DNA of 46,131 nt, taken from contig JACUTQ010000003.1 in assembly GCA_014859725.1 (NCBI GenBank), positions 1 through 46,131 of the forward strand, in the 5' to 3' direction. The stretch comes from Methanosarcinales archaeon. GTDB lineage: Archaea > Halobacteriota > Methanosarcinia > Methanosarcinales > Methanocomedenaceae. A program made the position numbers and the translations under genes. This document shows positions 9,226-18,226 of this stretch, in pieces; the stretch's first letter is position 1; the number at the start of each line of letters is the position of its first letter. Below the pieces are notes generated by a model that worked only from the letters and a program-made list of their open reading frames with translations, searched no databases and was not told the origin of the DNA.

Positions 9226-9242
9226 TATTTGAGGAGAACAAC

Positions 9243-10145
9243 ATGGAAAGAGATGATAATTCAACAAAATATATTATTGCGTTTATAATATTAGCTGCCA
9301 TGGTAGTGGCAATGATATATCTAGGCAATACTGGTAATAGTGGAAAAGTGGAAGTAGGAGATACAGTGTTTGTCAATTATGTTGGCAAGGAATTAAATGG
9401 CGAGATATTTGATACCTCACTGGAAGATGTGGCAATCGGGGCAGGTATCCAGCAGCCAGATCGACCTTATCAACCATTACAATTCCTGGTTGGGGCAGGT
9501 AGGCTTATTGAAGGTTTTGATAGTGGTGTCCTGGGTATGAAAGTGGGTGAAAAAAAGACAATTAACATCCCACCTGAAGAAGGATATGGGGACATTGATT
9601 CTTCAAAGATCCAGGTAATTCCATTAATTGATGAGATTCCTTTAATACAGGATATCCCGTTCCCCGAAACAATTGAGTTAGAGCTATTCAAGTTCAACCA
9701 GACCTTTGGCACCGGTTATATTGTGGGTGATTCAGTACAGCTACCTGATACTACCATTGATTTAACCATCAAAGAAATCGGTGAGACTGTAAATCTTAGC
9801 CGCGATCTGAAAGTGGGAGATACCTACGATCCTGGTGAGGGGTCACCCTGGAATGAGACTGTGACGGCTATGAATGAAACACATTTGACAGTGAAGCATA
9901 ATGCGCAAGTAGGTGATGTGCTTCAATTAGCCCCATGGAACAGCACGGTGATCGATGTGGATGAGACTAATATCACAGTCCGGCACAATCCTATCCCCGA
10001 TACCACAGTGGATACATATTCAGGATCTTTTAATATACATTTCAATGAGACTGCGATTACTCTGGACAATAACCACTTTCTAGCAGGAAAAACCCTGGTA
10101 TTTGATATTGAAATCGTGGATATTGTAAAACCAAATAATAACTGA
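9243..10145 (+). CDS. Membrane-anchored FKBP-type peptidyl-prolyl isomerase
   Basis: A 300-residue protein with one N-terminal transmembrane segment (about residues 10-30, YIIAFIILAAMVVAMIYL), so the rest should face the outside. An FKBP domain follows, with GDTVFVNYVGKE, GRLIEGFDSGVLGMKVGEKK and PPEEGYGD visible. The long stretch between PPEEGYGD and the end includes an insert like that of archaeal SlyD-type long FKBPs, plus two similar repeats containing ETHLTVKHN and ETNITVRHN, perhaps a duplicated beta unit. The ATG at 9243 is chosen because GAGGAG lies seven bases upstream; a TTG at 9222 overlaps purH. Its role is probably folding of exported proteins. Confidence 0.88.
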   Translation: MERDDNSTKYIIAFIILAAMVVAMIYLGNTGNSGKVEVGDTVFVNYVGKELNGEIFDTSLEDVAIGAGIQQPDRPYQPLQFLVGAGRLIEGFDSGVLGMKVGEKKTINIPPEEGYGDIDSSKIQVIPLIDEIPLIQDIPFPETIELELFKFNQTFGTGYIVGDSVQLPDTTIDLTIKEIGETVNLSRDLKVGDTYDPGEGSPWNETVTAMNETHLTVKHNAQVGDVLQLAPWNSTVIDVDETNITVRHNPIPDTTVDTYSGSFNIHFNETAITLDNNHFLAGKTLVFDIEIVDIVKPNNN

Positions 10146-10176
10146 GCCCTTATTTTTCCGGGCTCTTATTTTTTTT
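10144..10176 (+). terminator. Hairpin-T-run terminator after the FKBP gene
   Basis: GAGCCC at 10144-10149 and GGGCTC at 10160-10165 form a perfect 6-base-pair stem that overlaps the stop codon. It is followed by TTATTTTTTTT. It separates the purH-FKBP pair from the convergent XPB operon. Confidence 0.75.
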
Positions 10177-10232
10177 ATATTTTGGCAAAGTGACTTCTTC
10201 CATCTGATATGATTTTCATCTGTCTGGAAATC

Positions 10233-11891
10233 TCAAAAGTATCTGATCTGATACCTATATCCCTGCTCCACCAAAAATAACTGACGATTGGTCCCGAAGG
10301 TTTGTTCAATGGTACCCTTTGATACCAGTGTGTAGAAATGAGATGTTTGCTCTTTGGGTCGAAGAATGCGCCCTAATCGTTGTGCTTCCTCCTGACGCGA
10401 ACCAAATGTACCTGAGACTTGAATCATGACGCTGGCATCAGGCAGATCTACGGCAAAATTTGCGACCTTGGATACCACAAGTATATTTATGCCTCCTTTT
10501 CTGAACTCATCATAAAGTTTCTCTCTCTCATCATGCCTGGTCTTACCTGTGATAATTGGCAGCCTCAATGATATGGCAAGCTTTTCTAACTGCGAAATGA
10601 ATTGACCAATGATCAGGATGCTCTCACCTGCGTGGTTTTCCAACAGTTCACAAACAAGCTCTTTTTTACGCTGGTTCTCCGCAGCGATGCGAAACTTAGC
10701 GCGTTTATCAGCATGAGCGTACTTAAGCTCTTCTTCAGACGATAGAGGAACGCGATACTCGGTACAGATGGCTTTAGCGATATAGCCGCGACTCTCAAGC
10801 GTCTTCCATGGAACATCATATCGCTTAGGACCTATCAGTGCAAAGACATCATCCTCTTTACCATCTTCTCGCACCAAAGTTGCAGTCAGTCCAAGTCGCC
10901 GTCTGGCTTGAATTGCCGTTGTTGCACGAAATACCGGAGCCGGGAGCATGTGTACCTCGTCATATATAATAAGCCCCCAGTTATGCTCAGTAAAGATGTT
11001 CAGGTTATGCAACGGTTCGTCCTTTGTGCGGCGATATGTCAACATCTGATATGTGGTGATCGTAATTGGCTTGATCTCTTTAACACGTCCTGTAAACTCG
11101 CCAATGTCTGTTTCTTCGGTGTGAGTCTTGGAGAGAATTTCATCGCGCCATTGCCGAACCGAGACATTATTGGTGGCGATGATCAAAGTGTGGCTTGATA
11201 TCTGAACCATAGTTCCAAGTCCTATAATCGTCTTACCTGAACCGCAGGGAAGAACAATCACTCCACTACCCCCCGTCTTCTGTCCTGCACAGTAAAATAC
11301 ATCTACGGCATCTTTTTGATAATCGCGCAACTGAAATGACTTACCTTCAAGGTCAATGCTGCGCAAAGTGAGATCGAACCGTTCTCCATCCAGATATCCG
11401 CACAAATCTTTGACAGGGTAGCCTGCCTTTATCAATGCGTGCTTAAGATCACCGCGTCTGACTTGCGGTATGAAAAGTCCAGGGAGACCGTCATTATCAA
11501 CCCAAAACTGTTCTAATGACTTATTGTTACGGATTCGTTCCAGAATACGGAAATCTTTCACTTCAAGCTCTAAGCAATCATGTGCGGCTTTCTGTAACAC
11601 CAGCTTGCCATAGGTCTCATACCACTCCCTAATATCGACAATGACATTTGATGGAATGCCGTAACGCGAGAAGTCTTCAAGACCTTCGACAATCTCTTTA
11701 AAAGGCACACCTAATGCTGCTGCATTCCAGAGCGACAATGGCGTGACCCTGTAGGTGTGGATAAACTCGGGTGATTTTACCAGCTCGGTAAAAAGAGCTA
11801 AAAAGTCCCGACATTCTACGTACCCGGGGTGTTCAACCTCAAGCATTAACGTGCGATCGCTCTGGATGATGAGTGGCTTTTGTGATCTCAT
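10233..11891 (-). CDS. xpb: XPB/Ssl2-type DNA helicase (bacterial-like form)
   Basis: Superfamily 2 DNA helicase of the XPB family (DNA opening in repair or transcription). The 552 residues have an N-terminal XPB/Ssl2 accessory domain (about 1-110, starting PLIIQSDRTLMLEVEH). Motif I follows as PCGSGKT, the DEVH box as IIYDEVHM, the family RED motif in TATLVREDGK, and motif VI in QRLGRILRP. The extra N-terminal domain makes it more like the bacterial XPB than the short archaeal XPB that pairs with Bax1; no Bax1 gene is adjacent. It is the last gene of a three-gene minus-strand operon and overlaps the preceding gene by four bases. Confidence 0.9.
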   Translation of the reverse strand: MRSQKPLIIQSDRTLMLEVEHPGYVECRDFLALFTELVKSPEFIHTYRVTPLSLWNAAALGVPFKEIVEGLEDFSRYGIPSNVIVDIREWYETYGKLVLQKAAHDCLELEVKDFRILERIRNNKSLEQFWVDNDGLPGLFIPQVRRGDLKHALIKAGYPVKDLCGYLDGERFDLTLRSIDLEGKSFQLRDYQKDAVDVFYCAGQKTGGSGVIVLPCGSGKTIIGLGTMVQISSHTLIIATNNVSVRQWRDEILSKTHTEETDIGEFTGRVKEIKPITITTYQMLTYRRTKDEPLHNLNIFTEHNWGLIIYDEVHMLPAPVFRATTAIQARRRLGLTATLVREDGKEDDVFALIGPKRYDVPWKTLESRGYIAKAICTEYRVPLSSEEELKYAHADKRAKFRIAAENQRKKELVCELLENHAGESILIIGQFISQLEKLAISLRLPIITGKTRHDEREKLYDEFRKGGINILVVSKVANFAVDLPDASVMIQVSGTFGSRQEEAQRLGRILRPKEQTSHFYTLVSKGTIEQTFGTNRQLFLVEQGYRYQIRYF

Positions 11892-13600
11892 GCAATATCC
11901 TCGATCTGGATGGTATAATCTTGTTTAAGTGCCTTAATGATTTTCTTTGCCTCTGATTCGTAATGCCTGGCAAAGGAGAGTGTCAATTTGCCCCAATCTG
12001 CAGCAACAGGGCATCTGGCAGCTATAAGTCCTTTGCGGAATTCTTCCATCAACTCTTTTGCTGGAAAGTGAAATGTGATCTGGACTTCCCGTTTTATTGT
12101 CCCAGGCTTCTTTGCTTTTGCTCCTGCTTTTGATTTTGAAACGCTTGAACCTCGTTTGGGAAAGACTGTGTGTGCACCGTCTGGAAGAGGCGTAAGTGCT
12201 GATGAGCGATGTTTTATGTGAAGAGGGATCAACTCCTTCTGCTCAAGATGTGTGAACAACCTGTCAGGTGAATGCACGATTCTTATCGTCGGTGATATAC
12301 ATTCGATCGTGAATCGGTCGATGTCAGGGAGATCTTTATCTCCCTCAAAAAGCACACCATTCTCATAGAGAGTAAACGCTTCTGAAGCCCCAATCCACTC
12401 TTCGAGTTCGATTCGAACATTCTGTGGCAGTTCCTGATCGCTTATGTTCTCCAAAAACTTGATCACATCAAGGTCTCCTCTTTCGCTCAATTGAGTCAAA
12501 ACCTTCTTTTTTCGAAGTTTTAAAATGCTTGTTTTATCCTTTGCCACAACATCTGCAAGTTTTATCAATTGCGCAAGAATCCGAACCGGATATAATTCCG
12601 ATTCCACGTGCATCTCGAAATTCGGCTGCACTGTAACTCTGGGCTCTATGATCTTACCGCTCATCACGTGCAGGAACTTATCATTAACTCGAAACGCCTG
12701 AAGCTGATTTATCTCGGGCAGGTATCCCTTATACTCTGTCTTGGAATAGGCAACCTCGATATATCCTAAAATAATGGGTAATCCTTCTAGGAATCGTTCC
12801 ACATATCGACCCTCCACTCGCTCAAATGCATCTGCATCACTCTCTGAGATCTGTATCTCCCTACTCCATGTGCTCTTACCCTCATGAAAATTGCCATATC
12901 GACCATTCTTTGCATCGTGTTTATGTCGATATTTGGGCTTCCCGGGGATAAGAAAGTATGGATGATGCTCTTTCAGGTATTGGATCAATGAAGAGGTAGT
13001 GTACCAAACACCAGGTGTACAGTATTGCAGAACCTCAATTAGAAATCGCCGGGCTCTGGCAAAATCCAATTCTGGCATAATACCAGTCGCTGATCCCCAG
13101 GTCGAGAATCCGGATAGCCTGCCAAGCGAACTTGTAACATAAAACTCATTGTAATCATCAAGATAATTTTTTACTAATAAATCCAGAAGCTTCTTCTCCT
13201 GCTCTATTAGTGGTAGACCAATAAACTTTTCATATATTATGGTATCGACTTCTATGTAATTGTCAGGAAATGATGGTTCACTACTTGTGTATCCTGCATA
13301 TATCCCCTCAGTGTCATATTTTACGAACTTGAATAGAAGCGCTAGTTTATCGATATAATTTATCCAATTAGAAAATCCATATGATTCTACAAATTCTATT
13401 ATAGAAGAATCACTCATAAGTTTTGACAATCGCTTTAAGTCAGATCGGTTCAACTCATTACTTCGGTGTAACCGTTTCACATCACGGTCTTGCACATACT
13501 CAACATAGGCATGCAGATCATGACGTATATCATTTTGGTTGGAAAAGATGCTCAGTTCGTTGATATTTGCCGGAGTTAAGTTTGGTTTTGGTTGCATCAT
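11888..13600 (-). CDS. XPB-operon companion protein with a helicase-accessory-like domain
   Basis: A 570-residue protein without helicase motifs. Near residue 320 it has VTVQPNFEMHVESE followed by a helical region. This resembles the beta-strand signature of the XPB/Ssl2 N-terminal accessory domain (the family called Helicase_C_3) and the start of the XPB protein next door. The C-terminal part has a Lys/Ala-rich linker (KSKAGAKAKK) and then a short alpha/beta domain. Overlaps of four bases on both sides show that it is translated together with its neighbours, so it probably acts in a complex with the helicase. In mycobacteria a helicase-associated gene stands beside XPB; this gene and the next may correspond to such a partner in split form. 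The biochemical role is unknown. Confidence 0.65.
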   Translation of the reverse strand: MMQPKPNLTPANINELSIFSNQNDIRHDLHAYVEYVQDRDVKRLHRSNELNRSDLKRLSKLMSDSSIIEFVESYGFSNWINYIDKLALLFKFVKYDTEGIYAGYTSSEPSFPDNYIEVDTIIYEKFIGLPLIEQEKKLLDLLVKNYLDDYNEFYVTSSLGRLSGFSTWGSATGIMPELDFARARRFLIEVLQYCTPGVWYTTSSLIQYLKEHHPYFLIPGKPKYRHKHDAKNGRYGNFHEGKSTWSREIQISESDADAFERVEGRYVERFLEGLPIILGYIEVAYSKTEYKGYLPEINQLQAFRVNDKFLHVMSGKIIEPRVTVQPNFEMHVESELYPVRILAQLIKLADVVAKDKTSILKLRKKKVLTQLSERGDLDVIKFLENISDQELPQNVRIELEEWIGASEAFTLYENGVLFEGDKDLPDIDRFTIECISPTIRIVHSPDRLFTHLEQKELIPLHIKHRSSALTPLPDGAHTVFPKRGSSVSKSKAGAKAKKPGTIKREVQITFHFPAKELMEEFRKGLIAARCPVAADWGKLTLSFARHYESEAKKIIKALKQDYTIQIEDIA

Positions 13601-15000
13601 TCATTCCTCACCTTCTTGATCACATGTCCTGACATCTCCACAAGTTTTTGTATTGCGGGAAGAAGGGCACATGGAAATGCGATATAATCATCTGGAAGCG
13701 AAACAAGGCTTTGCGAATCAGCAAATGAGTTTTCAATCTGCACCTTAAGGGTCAGATCTTTCACCCTTGCAATCATGAGGTGTTCATGAATTATCTGTTT
13801 ACCCCATCTCTTTTCAGCCATCTCGATTGCGGTACGAAAATCTATTGAATTCTCTTTTAGCCACTCAAACACACTCTCTTTGCGAACTGTCGTAAGCGCA
13901 TTCCCGATCTTGATGAGGCTGGCGCTCGCTCGCAGATTGGAATCATGAACATCCAGAATGGCAACCGAAGCCAGCACTTCCAGTGCAGTATATGGGATGG
14001 TCATCAGATTCAAAGCTACTGTACCGTCTGGCTCGATCTGAAGATAATGTTCAGGTGAAGATGAAGTCGTATCTTCCATGGAATCTTCAGGTAACCGGTA
14101 GTATGCCTTTCCATTTACCACAACTTTTATCAGGCAACCCCACTCCCAGCCGACCTCACATATCTTTTTACAGGGGTGATCCGCCGTCTCTCCTGTAAAG
14201 ATCTTTAGCATCACAGAGAGACTATCTGCGGGCAGCCATTCATGCTCTTTTAGTTGTGAGAGTGCATAGAGTGTAACTTCAATGAGACTCATATCGTCAC
14301 TCTTCGTACTGGTATCGGTTGTAACAGACGCACGCCAGCAGGCTTGCTGCCATTTCAACAGACGACTTACTCTGAACTTTTCAGCTCCAATGGACAGATT
14401 GCCATCTTCGATAGTGAGCGTGAAAGATTTTTGGTTTGATAAAGTAGATTGTTTTTGCTCCCCTCCGATAATCTCCAGTAGTTTATCACGTAGTACCTCT
14501 CTCTTGACATCCCCGGTTTTTGTAAATTTCGAAGCTTTGACAACAGGTGGAAGAAAAACTCCGAATTCCGTAGGAAAATAGAATCGCAAACGTTCCAGCT
14601 TCGTAGAGCTGAAATATGCACTCGCTTCCTTCTCTATGATAATGAGCACACCCTTTCGCACCAGATTATTCTTTACTGTTTTGAATGTTTCATTATACCG
14701 CTGGTTAAAAGTCCCGTAATAGTACCCTTTCGCAGGTTTTGCGCTGCCGTATAGTCTCTCGAAGTACTCGATACTAACTTCTTTGTTTATCTTATTGAGC
14801 AAGTGGAGGAATACAACTTCCTCATAGGTTAATGAGTTCAGTGCTTCCTTTATGCCAATCGGGGAGATGAAGAAGTTTTCAAAAATATCACGAGAAGTCG
14901 CCTCCTTGGCAGGAAAACCACGGCTTTTGCAGATTGCTTTAATATCAGAGTCATTGAGATCACTTTTGCACATCTGCTTCAACATAATTTGCATATCCAT
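13597..15000 (-). CDS. First gene of XPB operon, helicase-associated protein
   Basis: A 467-residue protein with no helicase motifs of its own. Its N-terminal third is helical, with winged-helix-like segments (LTYEEVVFLHLLNKI, and a later NNLVRKGVLIII). Near residue 330 it has YLQIEPDGTVALN followed by helices rich in L and R (ALTTVRKESVFEWLKENS). This again fits the XPB/Ssl2 N-terminal accessory domain. The ATG at 15000 is preceded by AGGTG (15009-15013). It leads the operon, with a four-base overlap to the next gene. All three proteins of the operon seem to share this accessory fold, which is unusual. The function is not known. Confidence 0.65.
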   Translation of the reverse strand: MDMQIMLKQMCKSDLNDSDIKAICKSRGFPAKEATSRDIFENFFISPIGIKEALNSLTYEEVVFLHLLNKINKEVSIEYFERLYGSAKPAKGYYYGTFNQRYNETFKTVKNNLVRKGVLIIIEKEASAYFSSTKLERLRFYFPTEFGVFLPPVVKASKFTKTGDVKREVLRDKLLEIIGGEQKQSTLSNQKSFTLTIEDGNLSIGAEKFRVSRLLKWQQACWRASVTTDTSTKSDDMSLIEVTLYALSQLKEHEWLPADSLSVMLKIFTGETADHPCKKICEVGWEWGCLIKVVVNGKAYYRLPEDSMEDTTSSSPEHYLQIEPDGTVALNLMTIPYTALEVLASVAILDVHDSNLRASASLIKIGNALTTVRKESVFEWLKENSIDFRTAIEMAEKRWGKQIIHEHLMIARVKDLTLKVQIENSFADSQSLVSLPDDYIAFPCALLPAIQKLVEMSGHVIKKVRNE

Positions 15001-15100
15001 TCAATCACACCTATTTGTATATCTTAACTCCTCTGTGTCAATGATTATTTCCTTCTTTTTAGAAGCGGACCTTAATTATAATACTTACAAAAAGACTAAA

Positions 15101-15330
15101 AACGTTACGATTTTTTGTAACGTTCACGCTAATCTCTAAAGTCCCAATCAAGGATTTGATCAGGAAGCGTGCCAGCGCCGTAGCCGGATATGAGCATGTT
15201 ATCCGATGCTAAGGGCAGGCGTCCGCAGATATGATGGCGGGCAGCGGGAGATTAATGGAACGGATGGAGGCGAGGTTTCTGCTTAAATTAACCGGCCGAA
15301 TAAGAAAGAGCGATTACTCGCTCTCCCTCT
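15101..15330. ncRNA. GC-rich hairpin cluster, candidate structured RNA
   Basis: This stretch lies between the divergent XPB operon and ychF and is clearly richer in GC than its AT-rich flanks. By eye it holds at least five hairpins: AACGTTAC/GTAACGTT (15101-15124, 8 base pairs), ATCAA/TTGAT (15147-15160), CGGATA/TATCCG (15185-15205), a GTCCGC/GCGGGC stem near 15220, and AGAGCGA/TCGCTCT (15307-15324, tetraloop TTAC). Open frames are short and interrupted. The pattern suits a structured RNA, but a decayed gene is also possible. The strand is not determined, because hairpins read on both. Confidence 0.35.
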
Positions 15331-15385
15331 TCTGAGAACGGTAGAAAATAGTAACTATAAATGGTATGAAAAATCATATTCAAAT

Positions 15386-15400
15386 ACAAAACTATAAAAT
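15386..15400 (+). promoter_or_regulatory. ychF TATA-like box
   Basis: An ACTATAAAATAAAAC stretch lies about 25-35 bases before the ATG at 15424. There is no clear Shine-Dalgarno, so the transcript is probably leaderless or nearly so. Confidence 0.4.
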
Positions 15401-15423
15401 AAAACAACACAAAAGATGAAATA

Positions 15424-16602
15424 ATGTCAATATCTATCGGACTGGCTGGAAAACCCAATTCTGGAAAGAGCACTTTTTTTAAAGCTGCCACTCTAGCAGA
15501 TGTGGATATAGCCAATCATCCATTTACCACAATAGATGCCAATCACGGAGTAGCATATGTTCGAGCCCTTTGTGCATGCCAGGGTTTTGGCAAACTCTGC
15601 GGGCAGTGCAAAGACGGTGCAAGATATGTGCCCGTGGAAATAATCGATGTAGCAGGACTTGTCCCGGATGCTCACAAGGGCAGAGGTCTTGGCAATGCAT
15701 TCCTTGATAACCTCAGGCAGGCTAATGCCATCATCCATGTGATAGATGCTTCGGGTGGAACAGACATCGAAGGAAATCCTGTCGGGATAGGTCAGCATGA
15801 CCCGTTAGAGGATATCGAATTTCTGGAATACGAGATCACAATGTGGATGTTCAGTATCCTGAAGCGCAACTGGGATCGCCTCTCACGAAAAATACAGGCA
15901 GTGGGTCTGAAGATCGAACAGGTCATATCTGATCAACTGCAGGGGGCTGGTGTCAGTGTTGTCCATGCAAGGAGAGCTTTACAAAAGACCAATCTTGCAT
16001 CAGAAAATCCTGCCACATGGACCGATGACCAGATGATAGCATTGTCAGACGTCATCAGGCTGGAAAGCAAACCACTGATCATAGCTGCAAACAAGATGGA
16101 TATTGCACCCCCCGAATTAATTGAGCGTTTAAGATCGGCAGACAGGATAGTAGTTCCAACATCAGCGGCAGCTGAATTGGCACTTCGAATGGCGGAAAAA
16201 AGCGGTGCAATAGACTACCGTCCAGGTGATAAGGAATTCAAGATCACTGGAGAATTGTCTGAACAGCAAAAGAGTGGATTGGATAAGATCAAGATGCTCC
16301 TGGATGAAAATGGTGGAACAGGTATTCAGGAATGTATTAATACTGCAGTCCTGAAACTGCTGGACCAGATCGTGCTATATCCTGTAGAGGATGAGAATAA
16401 ATACACTGATAAGAATGGAAAAATGCTACCCGATGCATATTTGATGAAACAGGGTTCCTCGCCCCACGACCTTGCTTACATGGTGCATACAGATATTGGT
16501 GAAGGTTTCTTATATGCTGTGAATGCCAAGACCAAAATGCGTCTCGGTGAAAAACATGAAGTGGAAGATGGCGATGTTATAAAGATCGTCTCTACAAAAT
16601 AA
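15424..16602 (+). CDS. ychF: YchF/OLA1-family nucleotide-binding protein
   Basis: Universal P-loop ATPase/GTPase linked to ribosomes and stress responses. The 392 residues contain the G1 motif GKPNSGKST (about residues 9-17), a G3-like DVAGLVPDAHKGRGLGN segment, the G4 motif ANKMD near 219, and a C-terminal TGS domain (about 325-392, with AYLMKQGSSPHDLAY). A cluster of cysteines near residues 49-62 (CACQGFGKLCGQC) precedes G3 and may bind metal; related cysteine inserts occur in archaeal members. It stands alone between a hairpin-rich region and a convergent pair of exonuclease genes. Confidence 0.92.
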   Translation: MSISIGLAGKPNSGKSTFFKAATLADVDIANHPFTTIDANHGVAYVRALCACQGFGKLCGQCKDGARYVPVEIIDVAGLVPDAHKGRGLGNAFLDNLRQANAIIHVIDASGGTDIEGNPVGIGQHDPLEDIEFLEYEITMWMFSILKRNWDRLSRKIQAVGLKIEQVISDQLQGAGVSVVHARRALQKTNLASENPATWTDDQMIALSDVIRLESKPLIIAANKMDIAPPELIERLRSADRIVVPTSAAAELALRMAEKSGAIDYRPGDKEFKITGELSEQQKSGLDKIKMLLDENGGTGIQECINTAVLKLLDQIVLYPVEDENKYTDKNGKMLPDAYLMKQGSSPHDLAYMVHTDIGEGFLYAVNAKTKMRLGEKHEVEDGDVIKIVSTK

Positions 16603-16605
16603 TAA

Positions 16606-16655
16606 AGCATCATCATCACCTGATTTTTATTCATAATAATAAAAAACAAGATGCT
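16606..16655. terminator. Probable bidirectional terminator between ychF and xseB
   Basis: AGCATC (16606-16611) and GATGCT (16650-16655) enclose an AT-rich inner arm pair, ATTTTTATT and AATAAAAAA. The hairpin lies between the convergent ychF and xseB genes, so it could stop transcription in both directions. Confidence 0.45.
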
Positions 16656-16676
16656 GCAGATAAATATTTATTCAGA

Positions 16677-16913
16677 TTAATCCATCTCCATATCTTCGAC
16701 CATGTTCTCATCTATTAGTTTCTCGATCCTCTGCCTGGCATGTTCAAGTTTAGAAGAGCAAAGCCTGGTCAATGAAATACCCCGCTCGAACAGTTCGAGG
16801 TTCTCATCAAGAGATAGATCACCGGTCTCGATCTTTTTTACGATCTCTTCAAGTTCTGCCAGGGCTGTTTCAAAATTATTATCATCCTGAATGTCCTTAT
16901 TCTCCTTTGTCAA
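16677..16913 (-). CDS. xseB: Exodeoxyribonuclease VII small subunit
   Basis: Small subunit of the single-strand-specific exonuclease that trims DNA ends. The 78 residues carry the family pattern ETALAELEEIVKKIETGDLSL and ENLELFERGISL (coiled helices that bind the large subunit). It overlaps the xseA stop by four bases, so the two are made together. This is a bacterial-type enzyme found in some Methanosarcinales. Confidence 0.93.
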   Translation of the reverse strand: MTKENKDIQDDNNFETALAELEEIVKKIETGDLSLDENLELFERGISLTRLCSSKLEHARQRIEKLIDENMVEDMEMD

Positions 16914-18163
16914 ATATCTTCCTCCCTTTGTAAAACTTTACTTTTTATTTTCCCATCAATAAGTCGTATCTCCAGCGCATCTCCCTTGTTAACCTGGTTA
17001 ATACTCTTTACCACCTTTTTATCCACCATGGTGATACTATAACCCCTTTTGAGTGTATTTAGAGGACTTATAGCATTGAGCCGTCCTACAGAAGATTCAA
17101 GCATTTTTTTATGTTTATCAATATCGTGTTCTGCAATTTGCCTCATACGCAGCCCAAGTTCGTCCACACGCTGGACGTGTTGGTTCAAATTACTGATAAA
17201 TCCGGAGCCGTTTACAATTTTTTCGAGATGCATAAGATGATTAGTGTGATAATCTATAATATTTCCAAAAGATGATATCAAACGTGACCAGTTGGTATCG
17301 ATATGTTTTTTCACATCTTCCCTGTCAGGCACCACCAGTTCTGCAGCAGCCGATGGCGTAGGTGCTCGTACATCTGCTATAAGATCGGTTATGGTAAAAT
17401 CTGTCTCGTGTCCAATAGAACTAACAACCGGGATATTGGAATTGAAGATAGCCATGGCCACTTCCTCGCTATTGAAAGGCCACAGGTCTTCCAGAGCCCC
17501 TCCTCCCCTTGCAAGGATAATAACATCCACATCTGTTAGGTTCAGGCGCTTAATTGAGTTCACAATACTCTTGATGGCATTTTCACCCTGTACTACAGTG
17601 GGTGAGAGCAGAATATCCACCGGAAATCTTCTCTTGCTGACATTTATGATATCATGCAGCACAGCCCCTGTAGGTGATGTTGCTACGCCGATGCGTCTGG
17701 GAAAAACAGGAAGGGGTTTTTTATGTGCTTCATCAAACAGACCCTGGGCTGCCAGTCTTTTTTTCAGGATCTCAAGTGCCTTATGCAGCTCACCCACACC
17801 ATCGGGTTTTAGGGCAGTCGCCACAAGCTGGTAGTAACCCCTCACCTCGTATACATCGATGTCACCGAATGCCAGTATTTTCATACCAGCTTCAGGTACA
17901 AATGCAAGATTCCGGCATGAGCTCTTGAACATCACGCAGCTGAGCTGCGAATTGGCATCTTTCAAAGTGAAATATTTATGTCCGGACCCATGATTGGTAA
18001 GATTGGATATCTCTCCCCTCACCCACACACTATGAAGCAGGGGGTCATTATTGATAACGTCGTGCACATAATGATTGAGTTCAACGACAGAGTAAACAAA
18101 GGTTTTATCTTTGGTCTTATCTGTAGTTTTATCTATACCAGATTGAAAATCAAACAGGTTCAC
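16910..18163 (-). CDS. xseA: Exodeoxyribonuclease VII large subunit
   Basis: Catalytic subunit of exonuclease VII. The 417 residues start with an OB-fold domain (about 20-125, with SVWVRGEISNLTNHGSGHKYFTLKD). The catalytic domain follows, with RRIGVATSPTGAVLHDI, ILARGGGALEDLWPFN and SIGHETDFTITDLIADVRAPTPS visible. A coiled-coil C-terminal part ends with LKRGYSI. Length and motifs are normal for the family. The start is 63 bases downstream of the DUF151 gene stop, so it may be read from the same transcript. Confidence 0.94.
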   Translation of the reverse strand: MNLFDFQSGIDKTTDKTKDKTFVYSVVELNHYVHDVINNDPLLHSVWVRGEISNLTNHGSGHKYFTLKDANSQLSCVMFKSSCRNLAFVPEAGMKILAFGDIDVYEVRGYYQLVATALKPDGVGELHKALEILKKRLAAQGLFDEAHKKPLPVFPRRIGVATSPTGAVLHDIINVSKRRFPVDILLSPTVVQGENAIKSIVNSIKRLNLTDVDVIILARGGGALEDLWPFNSEEVAMAIFNSNIPVVSSIGHETDFTITDLIADVRAPTPSAAAELVVPDREDVKKHIDTNWSRLISSFGNIIDYHTNHLMHLEKIVNGSGFISNLNQHVQRVDELGLRMRQIAEHDIDKHKKMLESSVGRLNAISPLNTLKRGYSITMVDKKVVKSINQVNKGDALEIRLIDGKIKSKVLQREEDI

Positions 18164-18226
18164 AACAATATATTAGAATAGTATAGCATGATACTTTTCA
18201 TAGGGGACTGAAAGTAATCTATGGTT

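Noticed and set aside
17292-17834. 180-residue plus-strand frame inside xseA
   Set aside because: Lies opposite well-conserved exonuclease VII motifs; no independent support.
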